From contig CAMGYJ010000006.1 of assembly GCA_946122785.1 (NCBI GenBank), positions 32,563,168 to 32,627,167 of the forward strand: a DNA stretch of 64,000 nucleotides, in the 5' to 3' direction. Of the stretch, positions 55,954 through 64,000 are shown in pieces. Each line of letters begins with the position of its first letter. The stretch's first letter is position 1. Below the pieces are notes generated by a model that saw nothing but the letters and a program-made list of their open reading frames with translations, was not told where the DNA came from and did no database searches. A program made the position numbers and the translations under genes. The DNA comes from Linum tenue (lineage: Eukaryota; Streptophyta; Magnoliopsida; Malpighiales; Linaceae).

Positions 55954-58085
55954 ATATATAATCTTCCATGCTTGCAATTGTTGACACTGTGGATCTATAC
56001 TCATCATTTGTTGACGACTTAGAGACTTTATCCCGTTTTCTACACCGCCATGACACAAATGCACGACCAAATCGAATGCACCATCCTGAAGTGGACCTTC
56101 TAGTATCCAAGCACCCTGCATAATCATCATTTGCAAATGCCTCTATAACTAGTTCTCCACCGCTAGGAAAAGCAAGTCCGACTTCCTCAGTATATTTCAA
56201 ATATCACAGTATTCGATCTACTGCATAGGCTATATTCGGTCTCGTATGTGTTAGATAAATTAAGCTCCCCACAATGCTTCCATAAAAATTCTAATCCTCC
56301 AATAATTCACCACTCTCTTGACTCAATTTTAAATTTTGTTCCATAGGGGTGGAACAAGGCTTGCAATCCTAGTATTATGCAGAAGTAAGCAAATCCAAGG
56401 TATATTTCTTTTGACATAAGAAGAAACCAGCGTCTGAGCGTACCACTTCGAGTCCCAGGAAGTATGAAATTGGACCCAACTCTTTTAGATTAAACGCATC
56501 TCGTAACACTGCAGTCAATTCCGTTATCCTGGTTTGATCACTCCCTGTAACAATCATGTCATCAACATATAGTAGCAACATGACTATACCTTCAACCGTC
56601 TTCCTGATGAACATGGAAGGATCATTCTGACTCTGGAGAAAACCAGCCTGAATAATTGTTCCATGAAATTTTTCCAACGACGCACGTGGAGCCTGCTTCA
56701 ACCCATACAATGATCGTCGTAGTTTACACACCATTCCTGGTCCACCCTTCGTGTATCCTTCTGGGCAGGCCATGTATATCGTCTCCTTAAAGTCACCATG
56801 TAAGAAGGCATTCTTCACATCAAATGGAATCCTCTCCCAACCATGCATGGCTGCCACTGGAAACACACTATGAACAGTCTGCATTTTCACCACCGGCGCA
56901 AACATTTCATCATAGTCGATACCGAACTCTTGCCAAAATCCTTGAGCAACCAAACGTGCCTTATGACGTTCAATCGAACCATCCGGAAACATCTTGATAT
57001 TATAAACCCAACGACAGCCTATAACGGTCATCTCTGGTGTCCGTGGAACCACATCCCAAGTATGATTCTCTTCTAAAGCATCAATTTATGTTTTCATGGC
57101 AGCATCCCAAAAGGGATTTCCCTTTGCAAACGATTTTGGGTGGGGATACTAATCAGTTCCGTGGAAAACCAACATAGTCTTGTAAGGGAAGAGGAGACTG
57201 CCCAAGATTTCGTCGATTTGACCAACATGGTTCCGGTAATGGTGGAGGAGAAGGCAAAGGTTGAAACCCAACATCTTCAAAAAAAATTGATGCACCAGAA
57301 CTGGACTCACTAGATGTCCCTGTCGAAGAAAGACTGATTTCACTATTTGCCAAGGAGAGTCCACCTCCATCGGGTGAAGAGGAGGTACTGCCGCTGCCCG
57401 TCGAGGAAGAAGAAGAGTACCGCTGCCCGACGAAGATGAGGACGTGTTGTGCATGGAGACTGAAGGAGTATGCGGTTCTCCAATGGAAGCTACTGATTCC
57501 TCCCTGAAATCCCACCGCCGGGTCGGCAAGTGGAGGTACCACGACCAGGAAGTCCACCAAAACAGTCGGCTGAAGAAACTCGAGGTCCTAATCAAGATTG
57601 TGAGCACTAAGAGGATAATACATCACCTTTTCCAAGAAGAACACATGACAAGAAACACTAATTCGTCGTTCAACAGGATCATAACATAAATATCCCTTTT
57701 GTCTAGTGCTGTAACCAACAAAGACACAACGAGTTGTCTTGACATCCAGTTTAGGTCTCTCTTTCTTCGGTTTAAGAATGAAACACACACAACCTAAGAC
57801 TTTTAAGAAGGAGTAGTCTGGAATCCTTCCATACAAGCGCTGGTAAGGAGAGTCGCCGTCCAAAATTGTGGTCGGCTGACAGTTGATCAAGTAGACAACA
57901 GTGCTCACCGCTTCACAGTTTTTCCAAACTGCGTCTAAACCATTTGAACGAACTCCTTGGCGTATATGATTAATTCTGACTTATTACGCAGAAAATAGAT
58001 CAATGCAAAGCGAGTCACATGGTCTACAAATAGAGCGAAATAGCGATATCCCAACCTGGAATTAACCTGAGATGGTCCCCATAAG
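55954..58085 (-). pseudogene. Copia D fragment, unit 4
   Basis: Same content, RT at 56,375-57,052. It has private changes: GDFKETIY in RT, MVCKL in place of MVCRL, and an indel near 57,288-57,297 that shifts the linker frame. Confidence 0.88.
56375..57052 (-). pseudogene. Copia D reverse transcriptase, unit 4
   Basis: 225 open codons with the YVDDMIVTGSD motif; shares VMLLL with unit 1 and the Pro of FDVK context with units 2 and 3, a mosaic pattern. Confidence 0.9.
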
Positions 58086-58813
58086 TGTTGGGATTTTTAG
58101 TGGTGTGAATGGAAATAAAAGGGGAAAGTTTCAAGAGAGTCTCTTGAAGTACCATGTTGGTAAGATGTGAGAAGGCATAGCCTCGAATTCGATCGATTTG
58201 ATGTAATATGTGGTTAGTTGGTTAAATTGGTTTGTGTAACCAAATGAACCAAACCGAGTTGAACCAAATCGAACCGAATCGATGTGGCGGTTGGAATAAC
58301 CAAACCGGTCCAACTTCCATGAGGCCGAACCAATGCAATGGTTGAAATATTTTAAACGAACCAATGCAATGGTTGGGGTGTAACCACCCATATGAAGAGT
58401 TGCCTCCCTTCAATGCATCCCTTCATTTTCTATAAATAGCACCATACCCCCTCTTGTTTTAACTACGAGTTTTACATAGATTTTTCCGATACGAAAATTC
58501 TGCCAAAATCCAAAACTAGTTTTCTGCATTCTTTTCAAAGAGAAAATAGAGTCAAGTGTGGTTCTCGCCGTTTCGCTGCGTTCGATGGTTTCCGGGGTTT
58601 GAGGTACCGCTACGCAGGAAAAGGTACGTCCTTTCTATCTTGGGAGGAATCATTCCACAACCTTGGGTACTTGAGGGGAATAAGATTCTTTTAAGGAGAG
58701 ATAGTGAATTCTATCGGCTAGGACGCTTGCATGTGTCTTTGCATATTTTTCTTAATCTTATGTGTTTGCTTGTGTTGCAAGAAAATAGTATACGTGAACA
58801 AGTTTTCCTAACA
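58086..58813 (+). repeat. Element E 5' LTR (also LTR of unit 4)
   Basis: 728 bp, one T longer than the others near 58,690. Starts TGTTGGGATT, ends CCTAACA. The CTATAAATAG box matches the one at 47,620. Confidence 0.9.
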
Positions 58814-59553
58814 ATCTTAAAGAATCTTATGGTTTCACGTATACAATTTGTCTTGGTCCGCATGAAATTGTCTCTCGTCGTTTATCTTTGTGTGTTTGCC
58901 TTAGGAGAATGACGATTCATGCATGCAGTAGGGTTTAACTGTTTGTATAAATCTGGTCATCAACAGAACCATGCATGATTCATTGTGTTAATTGATCTCC
59001 TTGCATTTATGATGAAGTTTAGTTGGAACACTCGATTCCTTCTGCGGAGCAAACATGTTTGTTATATATATATATATAATTGGCAGTTATATATATGTTC
59101 GTTGTGTATGTATATTTGTTTTGTTTCCTGTACATGGAAAAGTCGTTGCATGCATTTGAAAAAGGTGAAACGTAGCATGGTTTGAGAAAAAAAATGGTTC
59201 AGTTGGCATGGGTCACTGTTGCGGTTATGTTTGTGTATATCTATATATCAGTGCCAAAGCCTGCCTTTTTTTGGATTCCTTTTTCCAAAAAATCGGAAAG
59301 AAAGGAAAAGAAAAAAAGACACGAAACCCATTCATTTGGTAGTTCTACTTTCTACCAGTCGGTTTCCAGAAGGGTAAGATTCTTTCGGCAGTCATTACGG
59401 GTTCAGGTAATACTCTGTTCGTCTTTCCTTTTTATATTATACGTGTGGAGAAGATGATATATATATATAGGAATTATATATATATTCTCGGTTGTATATA
59501 CTGGAAGTAGAGAAAATTTGATTCTTGTGACTAATCAAATTTGCCATGATGGT

Positions 59554-59594
59554 ATATATAATCTTCCATGCTTGCAATTGTTGACACTGTGGAT
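59554..59594. repeat. 41-bp junction tract inside element E
   Basis: ATATATAATC to CTGTGGAT, identical to the first 41 bases of each tandem unit (45,142-45,182 and so on). On its right it is followed by AATTATATATAG of element E and not by Copia D sequence. It is the edge of the amplified segment. Confidence 0.85.
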
Positions 59595-59886
59595 AATTAT
59601 ATATAGATCTATGTGTCTGCCATCAATTGGGTTGGCTGGAAATGCATGTTGTGATCGGTTACTTTACTAATTTGTAAATTGAGTCATTGTTGATAAGTTA
59701 TAATGAATGATTTATTATATATTTCAACAATTGCTGATTGATAATGGCAAGTATCAGTAGGTTTCATGGGATTTTGGCCTGCGTGTATATATATATTTGT
59801 CTCTGTTTGTACTTTGTCTTGTATATGTGTGCGTGATGGAGATGATTCTGTTATTCTCTTTGCGCTCTTGAAGTGAATTGTACAAG

Positions 59887-60297
59887 ATGGCTGGAAGCAT
59901 TCCAAAGCCGGAGCACCCCGTCAATGTTGATGAAGATGACGATGACGTCGTAGAGGTCATCAATATTGAATCGGATCCGGAGATTATTGATCTCTCTACT
60001 CCCGAAATGGAGTTTGACCATGAAGAGTGGTTCGATTTTTATGACGATAGCGGGGATTTGCTATATAATGACATTGGTGGAGAGCATCCAACCAATTATT
60101 GGACTCTAGATGATATACCCATCTATGATTGGTACTCAATGGGTCCTAATGTGGACGATTTGGGCACCCATGTGGACTCGATGGAGAGTATGGGGGAAGA
60201 AGAGGAATTTGAGGAATCGGAGAACGAGGAGGAGTACTCCGACATAGCGACCGATGAATGCCTCTCTGATCCTGACTTTGACCCCAAGAATCCTTAG
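59887..60297 (+). CDS. Short acidic protein of element E, 136 aa, unknown function
   Basis: The ATG at 59,887 has a strong context (ACAAGATGGCT), so I prefer it to any upstream codon. The protein is very acidic (runs such as DEDDDDVV and GEEEEFEESENEEE) and ends at a TAG after FDPKNP. Near residues 19-40 it has two hydrophobic clusters next to acids, VVEVINI and EIIDLST, which resemble SUMO-interacting motifs ([VI]-[VI]-x-[VIL] beside acidic residues). No zinc finger, membrane span or catalytic motif is seen. It lies about 1.07 kb after the 5' LTR and is the only sizeable open frame in E. A donor-like AAAAGGTACGT in the LTR could allow a spliced leader, which is untested. Confidence 0.6.
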   Translation: MAGSIPKPEHPVNVDEDDDDVVEVINIESDPEIIDLSTPEMEFDHEEWFDFYDDSGDLLYNDIGGEHPTNYWTLDDIPIYDWYSMGPNVDDLGTHVDSMESMGEEEEFEESENEEEYSDIATDECLSDPDFDPKNP

Positions 60298-61015
60298 GAT
60301 TCTTGTATATGTATTGTAATCTCCTTTGAGGAGTAGACATATGTATGTGTGTATATATACATGTGGTATTAATATGTGTGTACCTATGTAAGTCATGTGT
60401 TTACATTATGAATAAAGGACAAATGTTCTTATCTCCCAAATGGAAAATTAGTTGGATAAAACCTTACGAGTTTGTTTGGTTCCAAAATTAACCACAAAGT
60501 TTTAATGCTTTTATTGCATTGGTCCATTTCGTTTTTGTGGCATGGATGAATGATAAATGTGCCAATTTAATTTGGACTTCATTCAAGGTGATGCATGAGA
60601 TGATGGAAGAACTTATGATAATCCTTCATGGACTCTAAGTAACGGTGGTTTGGATAGTAGTAAACTATCTAGTGGGAGAATATGAACAATCATAGGTGTG
60701 TAAAACCTATGGTGCAAGGCTAGTGGGGACTTGTGAATCAAGTCTATCTAAGCCGGAATGGTTGCAAATGTAATGTTCATAGTATGTTGGACATAGTTTG
60801 AAAGAGTAGGTTTGCATTACGAGAAAGCTACAAGCGATAAGGAATTCTAGTTCCCGTGATAGTTGTGAAGACATGATAATTTATTTATCATGTATGTGGT
60901 TTAGGACTTGATGTTTCCTATGCCATGAGGGCAAGGGAAATGAAGTGATTGATCCTTATAGGGATTTAATAAGCTTGCCAAATGATGGTAGTCATCAAGA
61001 TAAGCATTAGATCAG

Positions 61016-61471
61016 AATTGTTTATGGTATAAGTACACTATACCATTGGAAAACAATTTGACTATGATTATCAACGTGGAGCTAATTGCAAGAATTGTTT
61101 ATGGTATATATAGATGTATATCATTGGAAAACAATTTGGAATGACAGCTCAATTGAGATGATCTGATTGAACTTAAAGACTGGATTACTTGTGGTATATA
61201 TATTTATGAAGTTTATACCATTGGAAAGTAATTAGACAATTGAATTAGAAATTCATTTGAATTACTTGTGGTATATCATGTTACATAGATGAAATGTCAT
61301 TGAAAAGTAATTAGATGGGATTTCCATTACTGGAATGCATCTGAATTACTTATGACGTCTCAAGTTGCCTTGATCAATACCATTGGTAAGTAATTGGATG
61401 ATTTTTTCTAATAAAATCTGAATTGTTTGTGGTATGCTAATCGAGTGAGATCATACCATTGGTAAACAATT
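61016..61471 (+). repeat. Array of six tandem hairpins with covarying stems
   Basis: Stems open at 61,016, 61,093, 61,183, 61,260, 61,344 and 61,421 and close at 61,058, 61,136, 61,233, 61,312, 61,395 and 61,471, a period of about 77-90 bases. In copies 1, 2 and 6 the outer stem is AATTGTTT with AAACAATT. In copies 3, 4 and 5 it is [AG]ATTACTT with AAGTAATT, so both arms changed together. An inner stem (TGGTATA with TATACCA, TGGTATG with CATACCA in copy 6) is present in copies 1, 3 and 6 and weaker in 2, 4 and 5. A conserved CATTGG follows the inner arm. Confidence 0.8.
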
Positions 61472-63117
61472 AGATACATATAGTGGTTGGCAAGTTCAAT
61501 AAGTAAAACCATGGAAAATAAATGGGATTATTCCATGATGTTTGGCAAAGACTAGAATTGTGGGGGAGAAGAGCCCATTGTTTCGGCTACTATCTCAAGA
61601 CCCTACAATGGGACGCAAACCTATCCATAAGACAAAATTGGAAAGGTACGCGAAGTCATACTTGAAAGTATGAAGGTGTCCAATGAGAAAGTGAGAGTCC
61701 TTAAACCTTGTGGAGTTAACCCAGTCCAAGGGTATAACTTATGAGTAAACTATAGCATATATTGACGTTATGTCAGAGGCTAGAATATTTATTGATGTTG
61801 ATCCACTCTTCCCAACGAGATGATTTTGACCATATACATGAATGTATATGAACAACATTCCCCAAACTGGAAACGTTGGTTTCAACAACTATGGCGAAAT
61901 AGTTGAAATGTGGGGGATAAATTGGGGGAAAGTAATGTGGAATGTCGCTTGGGTGTTTCTAAAGTGAAAGTGATACTTAGAAGATTTGCGTAAACCCTAA
62001 GCTAAGTCATAAATGTCACTACATTTAAAGAGATACTTGTGAAGCTCAAGTACTTTAAGGTTAATGAAGTGGAGAGACTTCAATACCGTTGGCATGTGTT
62101 ATGATTATTGCAAGGCAATAAAATCAAGTCAAGCTCACAAGATGTGTAGTGAATTGAAAAGAGACGAGTCTTTGGTGTATTGTACCCAAAGGGAACTCAC
62201 CGGATGAACCAAAAGCCATAGTCCATTAATGGATAGGCATTTATGGTTAACGAGGAGTAGTATCTTGGAAAACGTCCAAGTTAAACTCTAAGACCGGTGA
62301 AGTTGAGTAGTTTGGCTCGCAAAGACTGGCGTTAATAAAACGCACTTGTGCACAAAGGTGTTATTGCAAGGGCTAGGAGTGTAATGTGATAAATCTCGTC
62401 AAAGATAATGGAAACGTGACACTATGGATTGATTAATTTCTAGCAAAGTTATTTGGATTGATCATCTTAGATCAAGTGATAACAAACGTTAGGCCTACCT
62501 AGAAATTAATGATAGCATCGAAGGGAATGGACTCGTGGCCTAGGACAAATCTTCATGGCGGTAACTCTACCTAAGCAGGATTGGCAGACCCAACCTCTAG
62601 GTTCAAGGAGAAAACAAAGTTGTGAATGATGGTCCGACATTGTCAAATTATTCAAAGTCCATTCTCATGATGAGACAATGTCCAACTATAAGGGTAAACC
62701 TAAAGATGGAAGGTTTTTAATGGCTTCTAAGTTTGACACAGGATGTGATCAAATAGTGTATTTTCGGAATACACGTTTAGAAATCACCTATGTGAGTGTG
62801 AAGTGGAGCCGCTTCAAGGAGAATAAAAGAAGGCCAGTTCTCTAAGCACTCATGAGACCAGGCGGTGTTCATGGCTGAAACGAACACAACAATGAGAACC
62901 AGTGAACGGATAAGAGTTAGGTGTGTGACATATGTTGTCTTAGTATACAAGAAAAACCGACGGTTCAAAGATATCACATCTACCGATTGGTGAGTATACT
63001 CGATATATGTTCACTAAGGAAGGTTCAAAGGGAAACCTACCTATTCCGATGCAACTAATTCTTAGTCGAGAATCACACGATTTTTTGCATAGTTTTTAAA
63101 GTACAACATTCTCCATT
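61472..63117 (+). other. Non-coding 3' internal region of element E
   Basis: No open frame of note. A second purine tract with the exact 11-base word ATGTGGGGGAT lies at 61,908-61,918, and a TGTGGGGGAGA tract near 61,562. Otherwise I see no repeat or domain. The stretch 60,298-61,015, between the ORF and the hairpins, is likewise non-coding; it has a perfect CATGATAA...TTATCATG palindrome near 60,870-60,895. Confidence 0.5.
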
Positions 63118-63118
63118 C

Positions 63119-63129
63119 ATGTGGGGGAT
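63119..63129 (+). other. Polypurine tract of element E
   Basis: ATGTGGGGGAT directly before the 3' LTR start TGTTGGG. Confidence 0.85.
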
Positions 63130-63856
63130 TGTTGGGATTTTTAGTGGTGTGAATGGAAATAAAAGGGGAAAGTTTCAAGAGAGTCTCTTGAAGTACCATG
63201 TTGGTAAGATGTGAGAAGGCATAGCCTCGAATTCGATCGATTTGATGTAATATGTGGTTAGTTGGTTAAATTGGTTTGTGTAACCAAATGAACCAAACCG
63301 AGTTGAACCAAATCGAACCGAACCGCTGTGGCGGTTGGAATAACCAAACCGGTCCAACTTCCATGAGGCCGAACCAATGCAATGGTTGAAATATTTTAAA
63401 CGAACCAATGCAATGGTTGGGGTGTAACCACCCATATGAAGAGTTGCCTCCCTTCAATGCATCCCTTCATTTTCTATAAATAGCACCATACCCCCTCTTG
63501 TTTTAACTACGAGTTTTACATAGATTTTTCCGATACGAAAATTCTGCCAAAATCCAAAACTAGTTTTCTGCATTCTTTTCAAAGAGAAAATAGAGTCAAG
63601 TGTGGTTCTCGCCGTTTTGCTGCGTTCAATGGTTTCCGGGGTTTGAGGTACCGCTACGCAGGAAAAGGTACGTCCTTTCTATCTTGGGAGGAATCATTCC
63701 ACAACCTTGGGTACTTGAGGGGAATAAGATTCTTTAAGGAGAGATAGTGAATTCTATCGGCTAGGACGCTTGCATGTGTCTTTGCATGTTTTTCTTAATC
63801 TTATGTGTTTGCTTGTGTTGCAAGAAAATAGTATACGTGAACAAGTTTTCCTAACA
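63130..63856 (+). repeat. Element E 3' LTR
   Basis: 727 bp, nearly identical to the LTRs of the four units, followed by ATAAG and then Copia D integrase sequence. It differs from the 5' copy at a few sites (for example GAACCGCTGTGG vs GAATCGATGTGG). Confidence 0.92.
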
Positions 63857-63861
63857 ATAAG

Positions 63862-64000
63862 TTCGTATGGACTAAGTCAAAAGGAGCAGTATAAGTGATG
63901 TCACTGGACGAGAACAAAGACTGAGCTGTCTTGGCCTCTATACAACTCTCGCATGGTGAGGGCGCACCAAAGTGCTTACTCAGCTTCGCAGGCAATAAAT
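63862..64000 (-). pseudogene. Copia D integrase, N-terminal piece, runs off the window
   Basis: Reads KLSKHFGAPSPCESCIEAK (end of the HHCC zinc domain) and FDLVHTNL (start of the catalytic core). It is the upstream flank of the element E insertion and continues in frame with the integrase core pieces at the left edge of each E LTR. Gag and protease of Copia D would lie beyond 64,000. Confidence 0.85.

Larger units (their letters stand above)
45142..59553. repeat. Tandem array of four 3.6-kb composite units
   Basis: Unit starts, placed at the same base of a shared 41-bp tract, are 45,142, 48,744, 52,352 and 55,954; the array ends at 59,553. Lengths are 3602, 3608, 3602 and 3600 bp. Each unit holds about 2.1 kb of minus-strand Copia D (RNase H to integrase core), then the 727-bp LTR of element E and about 740 bp of its leader on the plus strand. 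Length differences come mostly from a (TA)n run: 10, 14, 10 and 8 repeats. Units are nearly identical, with units 2 and 3 most alike. The last unit runs on into the rest of element E. Confidence 0.93.
58086..63856 (+). mobile_element. Element E: LTR retrotransposon without gag-pol, complete copy
   Basis: 5,771 bp with LTRs at 58,086-58,813 and 63,130-63,856 and a perfect target-site duplication ATAAG (58,081-58,085 and 63,857-63,861). It is inserted in the integrase core of Copia D: joining the flanks at ATAAG restores the Copia frame across HTNL/WGPS. The LTRs differ at only a few positions and one base indel. A purine tract precedes the 3' LTR. The internal region holds one short acidic ORF, a hairpin array and long non-coding sequence. 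No retroviral enzyme motif is visible, so the element is non-autonomous. I do not recognise its family. The 41-bp tract at 59,554-59,594 also occurs in Copia D. Confidence 0.88.

Noticed and set aside
45142..59553. The tandem array as ribosomal DNA or a classical satellite
   Set aside because: Each unit reads as Copia RNase H/RT/integrase plus an LTR; no rRNA sequence is present.
45142..59553. The array as a pure assembly duplication
   Set aside because: Cannot be excluded without reads, but unit-specific substitutions and different (TA)n lengths (10, 14, 10, 8) argue for real copies.
59684..59963. Minus-strand frames overlapping the start of the acidic ORF
   Set aside because: Antisense shadows; the plus-strand frame has the stronger start context and composition bias.
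61016..61471. CRISPR-like array (regular repeats about 80 bp apart)
   Set aside because: Repeats are degenerate and each contains an internal inverted repeat with no unique spacers; the DNA is plant retroelement.

Overview
This window is plant nuclear DNA, probably from an angiosperm. It is almost entirely transposable elements nested in one another. The signs are Copia and Ty3/Gypsy LTR retrotransposons primed by initiator-tRNA-Met, CACTA and hAT-type DNA elements, and plant LTR promoters. I see no intact host gene and no tRNA, rRNA or CRISPR. Element names (A-E) below are mine.

Layout. 1-3.1 kb: AT-rich, non-diagnostic sequence. 3.1-3.6 kb: a broken RPA1-like (OB-fold) coding fragment. 3.8-7.1 kb: decayed Ty3/Gypsy pieces, including an LTR-protease chimera and a piece of an Athila-type ORF1. 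7,127-20,689: a four-level nest. The gypsy ORF1 is split by a hAT-like MITE. That MITE is split by a 12.7-kb minus-strand Tekay/Del-like LTR element with no coding capacity (7,252-19,983, duplication ATTAA). The left LTR of that element holds a young Copia element A (8,824-14,063) with identical LTRs and a single open 1,483-codon gag-pol frame. 20.7-27.5 kb: the rest of the gypsy ORF1, two 1.25-kb direct repeats each with a run of 21-22 G, a CACTA fragment between them, another gypsy LTR and a degenerate minisatellite.

27,521-43,938: minus-strand Sirevirus-like Copia element B (duplication ACTGT). It is split in its RNase H by plus-strand Copia element C (30,434-38,570; duplication CAGCT). 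Both carry an extra ORF between pol and the 3' LTR, with the same protein family in each. In C this ORF is open (339 codons) although the C pol is broken, and it has a TATA box of its own. A hAT-like MITE sits inside the second zinc-knuckle coding sequence of C.

43.9-45.1 kb: a broken coding fragment of unknown, possibly host-gene, origin, interrupted by a second MITE of the 7,127 family. 45,142-59,553: four tandem ~3.6-kb units. Each consists of a decayed minus-strand Copia fragment (element D: RNase H, RT, part of integrase) plus the LTR and leader of a plus-strand LTR element (E). The last unit runs into the complete element E (58,086-63,856; duplication ATAAG). E has no gag-pol; it encodes one short acidic protein and carries six tandem hairpins whose stems change in a compensatory way. 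The D integrase resumes at 63,862 and leaves the window.

The most unusual items are the Copia-linked extra ORF found in two different families, the composite tandem array with its 41-bp junction tract, and the covarying hairpin array in E. Boundaries were placed by eye from LTR ends, target-site duplications, primer sites and polypurine tracts.
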